Part shown: positions 27,538-35,651 of the stretch, in pieces
Position numbering within the stretch: the stretch's first letter is position 1
Layout of the letters: each line of letters begins with the position of its first letter
Assembly (NCBI RefSeq): GCF_040137905.1
Contig: NZ_JBEFDG010000017.1
Span: 1-64,000, forward strand
DNA: 64,000 nucleotides
Direction: 5' to 3'
From: Corticimicrobacter sp040137905
Lineage (GTDB): Bacteria; Pseudomonadota; Gammaproteobacteria; Burkholderiales; Burkholderiaceae_B
Translations under genes and position numbers: made by a program
The notes under the pieces: model-generated
Seen by the model: only the letters and a program-made list of their open reading frames with translations
What the model was told of the DNA's origin: nothing
The model's database searches: none

Positions 27538-27939
27538 TTATTCCGATGCTCCATTTGAATTCTCAGCCGCCAGCCCATCCAGCAGATCCTGGGACAGCGC
27601 AACCAGCGTATCCGGATCCACGGGCTTGTGGACCCAGGCGTAAACGCCCAGTTCCGCAGCGGTTTCCTTGCTGGCGTCGTCATCTTCGGTCGTCAGCACC
27701 AATACAGGGACATCCTGATTGGCAGAGTGCTGTCGCATATTGCCAATGAACTCCAGCCCATGCATGACCGGCATGTTCAGATCACTGACCACCAGGTCGA
27801 AATGCTGCTGCTGCGCAAGATCCAGCGCTTCCTTGCCATTGCTGGCCGTCGTGACCTGCCATCCCACGTCGAGAAAAGCAGCCTGCACCACCATGCGCAT
27901 GGTGACCGAATCATCCACTACCAGAACTCGAATACCCAT
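27538..27939 (-). CDS. CheY-like single-domain response regulator
   Basis: Receiver-only protein of 133 residues starting MGIRVLVVDDSVTMRMVV. Phospho-Asp is in VVSDLNMPVMHGLEF, Thr in VLVLTTEDDD and Lys in WVHKPVDPDTL. The frame is open further upstream, but that part reads inside motB; the chosen ATG lies 10 bases after the motB stop. The position between motB and cheA suggests a second CheA phosphate acceptor (sink or second motor regulator). This role is inferred from position only. Confidence 0.92.
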   Translation of the reverse strand: MGIRVLVVDDSVTMRMVVQAAFLDVGWQVTTASNGKEALDLAQQQHFDLVVSDLNMPVMHGLEFIGNMRQHSANQDVPVLVLTTEDDDASKETAAELGVYAWVHKPVDPDTLVALSQDLLDGLAAENSNGASE

Positions 27940-27949
27940 AAACTTCAGC

Positions 27950-29038
27950 CTATAGTTGCTCGGCGTTGGCAGCACCGTCATCTTCATGGTGCGCCACGTC
28001 CGTTCTTGTCTCGACCCGCGCTTCCTCAAGGGAAGGCACCCGGGCCCATTCCGGCAGCGTTTCTGACTCTTCCGATGCGGGCTCACGCTGCAAGGACACC
28101 GGCATCTGATATTCGAACTCACGCGTCTCGGGCAGCGGCATATTGTCCAGTTGCTCCTGCAGTTCGTCCGGGTTCGTGGAGGTGACGTCAGCCGCTGCCT
28201 GATTTTCCTGCTCAATACGTTTCTGGGTGCTCTCGTTCAGGATGACCAGACTGATCCGTCGATTGACGGGCGCATAAGGATCATTCTTGACCAACGGCAT
28301 ATTGGCACCCAGCCCCACGATACGCATGACCTTGTCATCGCTCAAGCCCCCCGCGACCAGTTCGCGGCGCGAAGAGTTGGCACGATCAGCCGACAGCTCC
28401 CAATTGCTGTACGCACGCTCACCCTGCGCATAGTTGAGCGCATCGGTATGGCCGGACAGGCTGACCTTGTTGGGCAGCTCATTGAGCAACGGCCCCAGTT
28501 CGCGCAGGATGGCGCGCATATACGGGGCGACCTGGGCACTGCCGGTCGCGAACATCGGACGATTGTTGGTATCGACGATCTGCACACGCAACCCTTCAGT
28601 CGTCATGTCGATCAACAACTGGGGACGATAGGCCCGCAGCATGGGACTGTGATCGATGACATTTTCGAGCCGCAACCGGAAGGTCTGCAGGCGTCGCATT
28701 TCCCGCTCCTTGGTGCCATGGAACTGACCACCATCAGAGCGCGTCTGCTCGCCATCGCGTTCGGTAATATCCTTGCCCCCACCGGGGATCGGCTGAGACT
28801 GGGTCGCTGCAGCCGGACCACCCTTGATGGCAACACTCAACGGCGTGCGGAAATAATCAGCCAGCCCCTTCAGATCTTCCTTGGGGATCAGGCTCAGAAG
28901 CCACATCACCAGGAAAAACGCCATCATGGCAGTAATGAAGTCGGCGTACGCGATCTTCCAGCTGCCGCCATGATGGCCGCCACCGTGCCCCGACTTCTTG
29001 CGCCGGATGACAATCCGCTGGGATTCATCCCGAGCCAT
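27950..29038 (-). CDS. motB: flagellar stator protein MotB
   Basis: Anchors the stator to peptidoglycan and forms the proton channel with MotA. One N-terminal TM helix contains the essential Asp (YADFITAMMAFFLVMWL, Asp near 33). The OmpA-like peptidoglycan-binding domain has LSGHTDALNYAQGERAYSNW and LSADRANSSRREL. At 362 residues it is somewhat longer than enteric MotB (about 308), with an acidic C-terminal tail. It lies 16 bases after motA. Confidence 0.97.
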   Translation of the reverse strand: MARDESQRIVIRRKKSGHGGGHHGGSWKIAYADFITAMMAFFLVMWLLSLIPKEDLKGLADYFRTPLSVAIKGGPAAATQSQPIPGGGKDITERDGEQTRSDGGQFHGTKEREMRRLQTFRLRLENVIDHSPMLRAYRPQLLIDMTTEGLRVQIVDTNNRPMFATGSAQVAPYMRAILRELGPLLNELPNKVSLSGHTDALNYAQGERAYSNWELSADRANSSRRELVAGGLSDDKVMRIVGLGANMPLVKNDPYAPVNRRISLVILNESTQKRIEQENQAAADVTSTNPDELQEQLDNMPLPETREFEYQMPVSLQREPASEESETLPEWARVPSLEEARVETRTDVAHHEDDGAANAEQL

Positions 29039-29054
29039 GCATATCCCCTGTCAA

Positions 29055-29927
29055 CTAGCGGCCAGCAGCAGGCTGCTTGGTCTGCCGCACATGCTCCTCA
29101 AGCTCATTGAACGAGGGGCGGATACCGGAAAACAACACTTTTCGGCCAAATTCGATGGCCAGCTGGGGCGGATAGCCGTTCATGTTGGCCAGCAAGGTGA
29201 CCTTGATGCACTCCAGCACCTTGACGGCATCGTCAGCCCGCCGTCCAACGATACTGGCCAACGGTGCAACAAAGCCATAGGACAGCAAAATCCCCAGGAA
29301 TGTGCCCACCATGGCCTTGGAGATCAGGTCCCCCAGAATGGCGGGCGGCTGATCAATGGCCGCAAGCGCCTTGATCACCCCCAGCACGGCCGCCACAATC
29401 CCGAAGGCAGGCAGACCATCCGCTACAGCGTTCAATGCATGTGAGGGCAACTCGCGTTCATGCTTATAAGTCTCGATTTCCTCATCCATGAGTGCTTCGA
29501 TTTCAAAGGCACTCATGTTGCCGCTGGTCATGATGCGCAGGTAATCGATCAGGAACTCCATGATGCGCTTGTCTTTCTTGACCAGGGGATACTCCGAAAA
29601 AATACTGCTGGACTCGGGATCCTCGATATGTGACTCGATGGACATCAGGCCTTCGCGCCGCGCCTTGTTGAGCAGCACGTATTGCAAGGCCATCAGCTCC
29701 ATGTAGATTTTCTTGTCATAGGGAGAGTTGCGCAGTGCATGTCCCAAGCTCTGGGCTGTCAGCTTGATTGTCTTTGGGCTATTGGCAGCAATGAAGGCAC
29801 CGACCGCTGAGCCGCCAATCAACGTGAACTCGAAAGGCTGGTAAAGCGCCCCCAAGTGCCCGCCCATGGCGACATAACTCCCACCCACAGCCAGGAACAC
29901 GACGAAATAACCAACAATAATCAGCAC
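29055..29927 (-). CDS. motA: flagellar stator protein MotA
   Basis: Proton-conducting stator subunit with four TM helices. The 290 residues (usual about 295) begin MLIIVGYFVVFLAVGGSY and include the cytoplasmic torque-loop region (RREGLMSIESHIEDPESS). Conserved C-terminal membrane segments follow (ADGLPAFGIVAAVLGVIKAL and VGTFLGILLSYGFVAPLAS). It lies 76 bases after flhC, and no separate promoter was recognised in between. Confidence 0.97.
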   Translation of the reverse strand: MLIIVGYFVVFLAVGGSYVAMGGHLGALYQPFEFTLIGGSAVGAFIAANSPKTIKLTAQSLGHALRNSPYDKKIYMELMALQYVLLNKARREGLMSIESHIEDPESSSIFSEYPLVKKDKRIMEFLIDYLRIMTSGNMSAFEIEALMDEEIETYKHERELPSHALNAVADGLPAFGIVAAVLGVIKALAAIDQPPAILGDLISKAMVGTFLGILLSYGFVAPLASIVGRRADDAVKVLECIKVTLLANMNGYPPQLAIEFGRKVLFSGIRPSFNELEEHVRQTKQPAAGR

Positions 29928-30003
29928 GATAGAATCCCTACTCTGAGCATGCGCATCGATAGCAGCATATGATCACCCGCCACCCACCAAACAAAAAGCA
30001 TGG

Positions 30004-30639
30004 TTAGCGCATTTTTTTCCTTGCTATTTGGCGTGTTGCCCGACCCTTTTCGGTGTCGGCAGATGCATCCTCATTTTCGGCCTGCACTTTCGCACACTGC
30101 CCGCGTGCCGCCACAGAGCGGGCCTGCGTCTTGCCAGCACGCGGCGGAGGCCGGCAAATACCGCACACATACTCATGCGCAGGCTCGTAGGCATGGGCCA
30201 CGAAGTGGCCACTGCATTTGGTACATCGCGACATCTGCACCATGCCATTATCGAAAAAACGCACCAGCATCCAGGCACGCGTAAAACTCAGCACGGGCTC
30301 CTCGACGTTACTGTCCTCGCCCGCCTGCTCAAGATACAGCCGATAGGCATCGACCAGCGCCTGCGCACCCTTGCTGGGCGTATTCTCGACAATGAATCGA
30401 TAAATTCCGTAAAACAGCGAAGAGTGAATGTTGGGCAGCCACGTCATGTGCCAATCCACCGAGAAAGGCAACATGCCCTTTGGCGGAGACATCCGACGAA
30501 TTTCCCGATACAACCGAGCCAGGCGGTCACGACTCAGGCTGGTTTCTGCCTGCAACATCTGCAAACGCGCGCCCAGCTCGATCATCGATGCAGCCAGCTC
30601 GATTTCATGGGCCTCGTGCCTGACGCTCTTGACAGTCAT
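30004..30639 (-). CDS. flhC: flagellar master regulator subunit FlhC
   Basis: Zinc-binding subunit of the FlhD4C2 activator that turns on the class-2 flagellar genes. The start at 30639 (211 residues) aligns with enteric FlhC (M..KS...EA..I.LA), and an AGGA box sits just upstream; in-frame ATGs at 30645 and 30654 are alternatives. Conserved parts include LGARLQMLQAETSLSRDRL, PPKGMLPFSVDWHMTW and the four-Cys zinc site (CTKC and CGIC, about 25 apart). The tail is basic and low-complexity. Confidence 0.95.
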   Translation of the reverse strand: MTVKSVRHEAHEIELAASMIELGARLQMLQAETSLSRDRLARLYREIRRMSPPKGMLPFSVDWHMTWLPNIHSSLFYGIYRFIVENTPSKGAQALVDAYRLYLEQAGEDSNVEEPVLSFTRAWMLVRFFDNGMVQMSRCTKCSGHFVAHAYEPAHEYVCGICRPPPRAGKTQARSVAARGQCAKVQAENEDASADTEKGRATRQIARKKMR

Positions 30640-30687
30640 AAGCATCCTATCCATATGCCCCGGCGGTGCATCACTGCATACACCGCA

Positions 30688-31014
30688 TTACGCGAATTGC
30701 TCGACAGATTGCGATGACAGCAGAATGGCTGCATGCACCTGCTGCAACTCAGCCCGAGGTGCCGAATCGTTGAGCGTTGACAACAAATTGGGATTATCCA
30801 GCCGCAAACGGCACAGCAGCATGCTGCTGCTGCCCAGCTTCACGAGCTGCGCCGGCGACAGCGACAGCAACGCATCCGCCGCCTCCCGTCCCAGTCCAAG
30901 TCGAAATAATGCTGCAGGGTAATCATCCCTTAACATCCGTTGAGCCAACATCAGATAGGACAGATTGATTTCCTTGATATTGTCTAATAGCGTACCTGAC
31001 TGCACTTTATTCAT
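30688..31014 (-). CDS. flhD: flagellar master regulator subunit FlhD
   Basis: DNA-binding partner of FlhC. The start at 31014 gives 108 residues and places INLSYLMLAQRMLRDD at the same offset as enteric FlhD (15 residues before INLSY). An upstream in-frame ATG at 31035 would add seven residues. Other conserved parts are AALFRLGLGREAADALLSL, QLVKLGSSSMLLCR and ELQQVHAAILLSS. The 48-base gap to flhC fits a flhDC operon running into motAB. Confidence 0.95.
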   Translation of the reverse strand: MNKVQSGTLLDNIKEINLSYLMLAQRMLRDDYPAALFRLGLGREAADALLSLSPAQLVKLGSSSMLLCRLRLDNPNLLSTLNDSAPRAELQQVHAAILLSSQSVEQFA

Positions 31015-31187
31015 CCTTTTCGACTCTATCACCATCTGTCAATATCACGCATGCTGGAAAGATGAGCCCGCAATGCCTGTATGACAACATACATGCAACT
31101 TTTATTACTTCCCGCCCCCTTCACTCCCCGCACATGACGGCACTTTCTCTACTGGAAAGTCGCAGTCCACACGGCTTATCGATGCAA

Positions 31188-31205
31188 GATACAAATTGTT
31201 GTATC
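31188..31205. promoter_or_regulatory. palindrome upstream of flhDC, possible operator
   Basis: GATACAA-ATTG-TTGTATC is a perfect dyad with 7-bp arms and a 4-base centre. It lies about 175 bases upstream of the flhD start and 135 bases before the flaG -35 element. It could bind a dimeric regulator of the master operon; the protein is unknown. Confidence 0.4.
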
Positions 31206-31339
31206 AAGAACCATTTTCTAAGTCTATCGGCGCAATAGTATCAGAATCATGACAGCGCAAAGATGAATTTGGCACATCCCCCAATACTTTGCTTGCATTT
31301 TGCGCCATAAACCACATTCTGATACCCTTGCCTCACCCC

Positions 31340-31366
31340 TAAAGTTCTGCCGCATGCTGTCGTTAT
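31340..31366 (+). promoter_or_regulatory. sigma-28 (FliA) type promoter of flaG-fliDST
   Basis: TAAA at 31340-31343, a 15-base spacer, then GTCGTTAT at 31359-31366 (5 of 8 to GCCGATAA). It is about 50 bases before the flaG start and shares TAAAGTT with the fliC1 promoter. Confidence 0.6.
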
Positions 31367-31415
31367 AGGAACCTGGATCGCTCTTCTGGAGCCGTGAACT
31401 CGACCGGAGTTACCC

Positions 31416-31829
31416 ATGACCATTGCCCCGATTCCTACCTTCGTGCAGACAGCAAGCCCTGTCGCCGCGCAGCAACCTGCTCCGCAGCCTGCCGAAGCCG
31501 TCGTGCGAGTACAGCCCACCAATGCACCGGACAAGGGGCAGACCGGCTCGGCCACAGCCGACCCATTTGACTTGCCGTATGACCGTCCGGGTCGCCAGGC
31601 CAATGACCAGGACACGCTCGACAAGGCACTGGAGCAGCTCAACCGCAGCATGCAGGCCTGGGCGACCCAGCTTCGATTCGAACAGAACAAGGATGCCAAC
31701 CGCCTGGTTGTCACGATCGTCGATGCGGAAACCGGTGAGGTGCTCAAGACCATCCCGTCCGATGCAGTCATCCGCGCCGCCAAGATGATCTCCAGCACGC
31801 AAAACCGCACGATTGACACACAGGCCTGA
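31416..31829 (+). CDS. flaG: FlaG family flagellar protein
   Basis: Small late flagellar protein encoded next to fliD in many polar-flagellate bacteria, where it affects filament length. The 137 residues have a Pro/Ala/Gln-rich N-half and the conserved FlaG C-half (LRFEQNKDANRLVVTIVD, ETGEVLKTIPSDAVIRAAK). It lies first after a sigma-28-type promoter and 83 bases before fliD. Confidence 0.9.
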   Translation: MTIAPIPTFVQTASPVAAQQPAPQPAEAVVRVQPTNAPDKGQTGSATADPFDLPYDRPGRQANDQDTLDKALEQLNRSMQAWATQLRFEQNKDANRLVVTIVDAETGEVLKTIPSDAVIRAAKMISSTQNRTIDTQA

Positions 31830-31912
31830 TCGATCAGATCACGCGACAGAACAAACCTCAGCGCACGTCCTGAAAGCCGGCGAGCCAGACCAACACAAGG
31901 AAAGAACACATC

Positions 31913-33313
31913 ATGGCAACAGCAATCAACTCCAACCTGGGTGCGGGTTCAGGCCTGCCCCTGACCGAAACACTGGCCAAGCTGCGCACGGTCGAGGAAG
32001 CGCCGCTCGCCTTGCTGGCCAAGCAGTATCAGCGCAACAAGTCCAAGCTTGACGCCTACAACACGCTGAGAAACACGGTCGCCAGCTTCCAGAATGCCGG
32101 CAATGCGCTGGCCAAGCCACTTCTGTCCTCAGACAAAAACCTGTTCGGTGCCACCACCGCCAAAGTGACCGGGGGCGAAGGCTTGACGGCCACGACAGGC
32201 AATGGTGCCATTGCAGGCCAATACAGTGTCACCATCCAGAGTCTGGCCACGCGTGGCGTGCGTTCGGGTGCCCTGGACAGCGATCTTGACCGCTACGCTC
32301 AACTGGGTACCGGTGGTACCGTGACGTTCAAGCTCAAGGGTGATACCGCCGACACCAAGCCTCGTACGCTGGAGCTCAATGACACGTCGCTGGAAGGCAT
32401 CGTGCGGGCCATCAACGATGACAAGAACCTGGGTGTGCGTGCCACGATCATCAACGACGGCACGTCACGCCATCTGCAGTTGACGGCTGGCGACACAGGT
32501 GTCAATGCAGACATCGACAGCATCACCGTCACGGGCAACGACGACGTCAAGACCCAGATTTTCGACAAGCTGACCAACACGCAGGCGGCAGTCAACGCCT
32601 CGGTCAAGATCAACGACATCGTCGTCAGCAGTGGTTCAAACACGGTAGAGGATGCCATTCAGGGAATTACCCTTAACCTGACGGCAGCAGACCCCAGCAA
32701 AGCCTATACCCTGGATGTCGCCGACGACACGAAAGCCACACTGGAAGGCATTCGCGCGTTCGTAACCTCGTACAACGCCATCCTGAGCCAGATCGGTGTC
32801 TACACCGACTACACGACCAAAAGCGAAAGCAACACGGCCCCGCTCAACGGCGACTATCTGGCACGCAGTGTCCAGTCCCGCATCCGCGAAACCCTGACCC
32901 CCGTACTGGACAGCGGTGACTACCGGACGCTTTCCGGCATGGGCATCACGACCAATTTCAAGACAGGTCAGCTTGAAATCGACGAAACCCTGCTGGCTAC
33001 GGCACTCCGCGAGCGTCCGGGCGATGTCACAGCAATATTTCAGGGCGAGACCGGTGTTGCCGCCAAAACCAAGGCCATCACCGAAGAAATGTTGCGTACT
33101 GATGGCCTGTTTTATAATGGTAGAACCAGCCTCGAGCGCACTCAGACAGGCCTTGAACAGCAAGACGAACAGCTCAGGGCGCGCATTGAAGACACCATGG
33201 CACGCTATACGGCCCGCTTTGTCGCACTTGACGTACTGGTTGCGCAGATGAGCAGCACCAGCAGCTATCTGACATCGCAGATCTCAGTGCTCAACGGCAC
33301 CAAAAACTCGTAG
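31913..33313 (+). CDS. fliD: flagellar filament cap protein FliD (HAP2)
   Basis: Caps the filament tip and folds exported flagellin. The 466 residues (enteric about 468) begin with a short N-terminal heptad region (SGLPLTETLAKLRTVEEAPL) and KLDAYNTLRNTVASFQ. A central D2/D3 region (about 60-330) follows, then a C-terminal coiled coil (LRARIEDTMARYTARFVALD, ending YLTSQISVLNGTK). It is followed closely by its partner chaperone genes fliS and fliT. Confidence 0.96.
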   Translation: MATAINSNLGAGSGLPLTETLAKLRTVEEAPLALLAKQYQRNKSKLDAYNTLRNTVASFQNAGNALAKPLLSSDKNLFGATTAKVTGGEGLTATTGNGAIAGQYSVTIQSLATRGVRSGALDSDLDRYAQLGTGGTVTFKLKGDTADTKPRTLELNDTSLEGIVRAINDDKNLGVRATIINDGTSRHLQLTAGDTGVNADIDSITVTGNDDVKTQIFDKLTNTQAAVNASVKINDIVVSSGSNTVEDAIQGITLNLTAADPSKAYTLDVADDTKATLEGIRAFVTSYNAILSQIGVYTDYTTKSESNTAPLNGDYLARSVQSRIRETLTPVLDSGDYRTLSGMGITTNFKTGQLEIDETLLATALRERPGDVTAIFQGETGVAAKTKAITEEMLRTDGLFYNGRTSLERTQTGLEQQDEQLRARIEDTMARYTARFVALDVLVAQMSSTSSYLTSQISVLNGTKNS

Positions 33314-33322
33314 TAAATCAAG

Positions 33323-33757
33323 ATGAGCTCCCCTCTTCCTTCCCGCGCCAACCACAGACGCTCCCTTAACAGCTATGCACAGGTGGGCGTCGAAACCGGC
33401 GTGCTCAATGCATCGCCGGAGCGTCTGATCACTCTGTTGTTCGACGGCGCAACCAATGCAATCCGCCAGGCACAGGAACATCTGGCCAGTGGCAATATCT
33501 CAGCGCGGGGCCAGGCCATTTCCAAGGCTATCAACATCGTCCAGAATGGTTTGCGGACAGGCCTGAACATGGACACAGGAGGGGAGCTTGCAATCAATCT
33601 GGCCGATCTCTATGACTATGTCGTACGCCAGTTGCTCGAAGCCAACCTGCAGGCAGATGGCACCAAGCTGGATCTGGCTCTGACCCTGTTGAGCAATATC
33701 GCCGACGCATGGCATACTTCCGTCGACCCGGGCTATTCATCGCCCGCCCATCGCTGA
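33323..33757 (+). CDS. fliS: flagellin export chaperone FliS
   Basis: Binds the flagellin C-terminus and prevents premature polymerisation. The 144 residues contain SYAQVGVETGVLNASPERLI, LLFDGATNAIRQAQEHL, and the C-terminal helix with LLSNIADAWH. It is 9 bases after fliD and 19 before fliT. It would serve both flagellins at 46922 and 49474, whose C-termini are the same. Confidence 0.95.
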   Translation: MSSPLPSRANHRRSLNSYAQVGVETGVLNASPERLITLLFDGATNAIRQAQEHLASGNISARGQAISKAINIVQNGLRTGLNMDTGGELAINLADLYDYVVRQLLEANLQADGTKLDLALTLLSNIADAWHTSVDPGYSSPAHR

Positions 33758-33776
33758 TCTCCTGAGAACCGCCGCC

Positions 33777-34118
33777 ATGGCCGCCCCCCTGCCCACAGCA
33801 TCGCTGTCCCAATATGAAGAGTTGCACAGCCTGGTCAAAGCCATGCTGGTAGCCGCGCAGCAAGACAATTGGGAGTTTTTCATGGACTTGGGGCAGCGCT
33901 ACACAACCCAGGCTGATGAGTTGATCAACGCACCCATTCCCGCCGAAACAGCTGATCGCAACCGGTGTGCCGAACTGTTGGAAGGCATCCTGAAAGTTGA
34001 TGCCGAGATACGCCTGCTGGCCGATGAGCAACTTGGTCAGATCCGCCGCCAGATTGCCCAGACGCAGCGCGAACACAAGCTCAACCAGGCCTACGGTCTT
34101 TATCCGCAACCAGCATGA
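33777..34118 (+). CDS. fliT: FliD export chaperone FliT
   Basis: Chaperone for FliD, also a FlhDC antagonist in enterics. The 113 residues are small and helical, with YEELHSLVKAMLVAAQQDNW and a C-terminal region ending HKLNQAYGLYPQPA. FliT is weakly conserved in sequence, so the position right after fliS carries much of the call. It overlaps the next gene by 4 bases. Confidence 0.85.
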   Translation: MAAPLPTASLSQYEELHSLVKAMLVAAQQDNWEFFMDLGQRYTTQADELINAPIPAETADRNRCAELLEGILKVDAEIRLLADEQLGQIRRQIAQTQREHKLNQAYGLYPQPA

Positions 34119-35299
34119 GCGGTGGCCCCTCTGCGCCCAGCAATCTGCTGATACAGCGCCTGGACACGGCGCTGGGCATCACGCTGGCCAAGCACGGCAC
34201 ATTGACCCGTGGGCAACAGCCGGCATTTGCTCCCCATGTGGATAGAAGCGATCCGGTAGCGGGCGCAGGACGCCGTCAGGAGCAACCTGCCCGTGAACCG
34301 GCCGCGCGCGAAACCAATCGACAAGCAGCGCTGGACCAGACACGGCAAACTCGCCTGGGTGCCGCCAAAGGTTTTGATCTCGCCGCACTCAGCAAGCTGT
34401 TTCCGTCATCGCCGACATCTCTGGGGCAGGCAGCACGGACCATCATGAGCGTGTTGCAGCAGTACCCACAAACACAGCTACCACCCCAGCCGCAGCTACG
34501 CGCACCCCTGTTTCCCAATCCCCCCGGACAGAGCCAACAAGCACAACCAGGCAACTCCCCGGCACAGGCGGCACCAGGCTCGGTCTCGCAGGCCCTGGCA
34601 TCCTCAGGCATGCAGGGGCCGTCGGTGATGCAACTGGCGCTGGCGCTGGCTCGCACCGTCACGCAAAGCGGCCTGTTCTACGAATCCCAGTTGGCACGAG
34701 CCACTTACGGCCAGCAGCCCATGGCACGGGTACATGCCCAGCCTCAGGCACATTTGCAAATGCCTGAGGCAGCGCATCAGGGGCGAACCTCATCACCCAT
34801 GCCACACCAGGCTTATGGGGCCCAGGCACAATCCTCCACCAATGGCGCGCCGACCGGCCTGCAGCCGGGCTCGACCACAGGCCAGATGCTCAATACTGGA
34901 GCACCACCACTTCCCCCGGAAGTCACATTGATCGTGCGCCAGCAACTGGATATTCTGGCGCAGCAGTCCGTCATGTTCCAGGGCGAGGCGTGGCCTGGCA
35001 CCCAGATGGAATGGGAAATCGAACGCCGGCAGGGACAGCAGCAAGATGCCAACGAAGCCTCTGCCGAAGATGCGGAGCACTGGCACTCGCACCTGACCCT
35101 GCATCTGCCACAACTAGGCACCATTGCGGCTGATTTGCGGCTCCAGAATGGGCATTGGTCCGTGCATCTATCGAGCACTGAACACGCCGATACACTGCAA
35201 AGACATGCCACCCGGTTGCAAAGCCGTTTCCAGGCATCAGGCCTGAGCCTGAGCGAGCTCCAGATCGGCACACCGGACGATAGCCATGAGCCAGGATAA
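34115..35299 (+). CDS. FliK-like flagellar hook-length control family protein
   Basis: A 394-residue protein with a long Gln/Pro/Ala-rich disordered region (about 60-270). A folded C-terminal domain (about 275-394: LPPEVTLIVRQQLDILAQQS, EWEIERR, LTLHLPQLGTIAADLRLQNG) resembles the FliK substrate-switch domain. It is not in the usual fliJ-fliK-fliL context but in the fliDST series, followed by an FlhB-C-domain protein. It may be a second FliK-type protein; whether another fliK lies outside the window is unknown. Confidence 0.75.
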   Translation: MSGGPSAPSNLLIQRLDTALGITLAKHGTLTRGQQPAFAPHVDRSDPVAGAGRRQEQPAREPAARETNRQAALDQTRQTRLGAAKGFDLAALSKLFPSSPTSLGQAARTIMSVLQQYPQTQLPPQPQLRAPLFPNPPGQSQQAQPGNSPAQAAPGSVSQALASSGMQGPSVMQLALALARTVTQSGLFYESQLARATYGQQPMARVHAQPQAHLQMPEAAHQGRTSSPMPHQAYGAQAQSSTNGAPTGLQPGSTTGQMLNTGAPPLPPEVTLIVRQQLDILAQQSVMFQGEAWPGTQMEWEIERRQGQQQDANEASAEDAEHWHSHLTLHLPQLGTIAADLRLQNGHWSVHLSSTEHADTLQRHATRLQSRFQASGLSLSELQIGTPDDSHEPG

Positions 35300-35624
35300 A
35301 CGGCAGCGCCAGCGTGCCGCCGTACTGCGATACGAAACCCACGAACCAGCCCCCAAGATCGTCGCCAAGGGCTACGGTGTGCAGGCGGAAAACATCATTC
35401 GTACGGCACGGGAAAATGGCGTATTCATCCACGAGTCGCCAGAGCTGGTCGACCTGTTGATGCAAGTCGACCTGGACCAGCACATTCCACCACAACTCTA
35501 TGTCGCGATTGCAGAGTTATTGGCCTGGCTTTATCAGCTCGAAAGCGCAGCCGGGAAAAGCGATGGCAAGGCAGCACAACTGGCACAAGCGCTCACTGTG
35601 CCAATCAAACAACGCAGTTCATAG
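35286..35624 (+). CDS. FlhB cytoplasmic-domain homologue (EscU/YscU/FlhB family)
   Basis: A 112-residue soluble protein matching the part of FlhB after the cleavage site: AAVLRYETHEPAPKIVAKG, ENIIRTARENGVFIHESPEL and HIPPQLYVAIAELLAWLYQL. It lacks the membrane domain and has no NPTH. Such proteins can interact with the export gate. It overlaps the FliK-like gene by 14 bases, suggesting that the pair works together. A role in substrate switching is inferred. Confidence 0.88.
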   Translation: MSQDKRQRQRAAVLRYETHEPAPKIVAKGYGVQAENIIRTARENGVFIHESPELVDLLMQVDLDQHIPPQLYVAIAELLAWLYQLESAAGKSDGKAAQLAQALTVPIKQRSS

Positions 35625-35651
35625 ACTCCGTTTTCCTCTTCTCCAACACCC

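Larger units (their letters stand above)
31015..31415. other. flhD-flaG divergent intergenic region
   Basis: This 401-base non-coding stretch separates divergent flhDC and flaG. It holds a perfect 7-bp-arm palindrome (31188-31205) and a sigma-28-type promoter for flaG (31340-31366). It should also contain the flhDC promoter, which I cannot place. The open frame running through it on the minus strand is the antisense of flaG and is not a gene. Confidence 0.7.

Noticed and set aside
27940..28215. N-terminal extension of the CheY-like regulator frame
   Set aside because: It reads out of frame through the 3' part of motB; the receiver domain starts immediately at the ATG at 27939.
31247..31909. 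Minus-strand open frame (220 codons) across flaG and its promoter
   Set aside because: Antisense to FlaG, crosses a clear sigma-28 promoter, and has no family signature or ribosome site.
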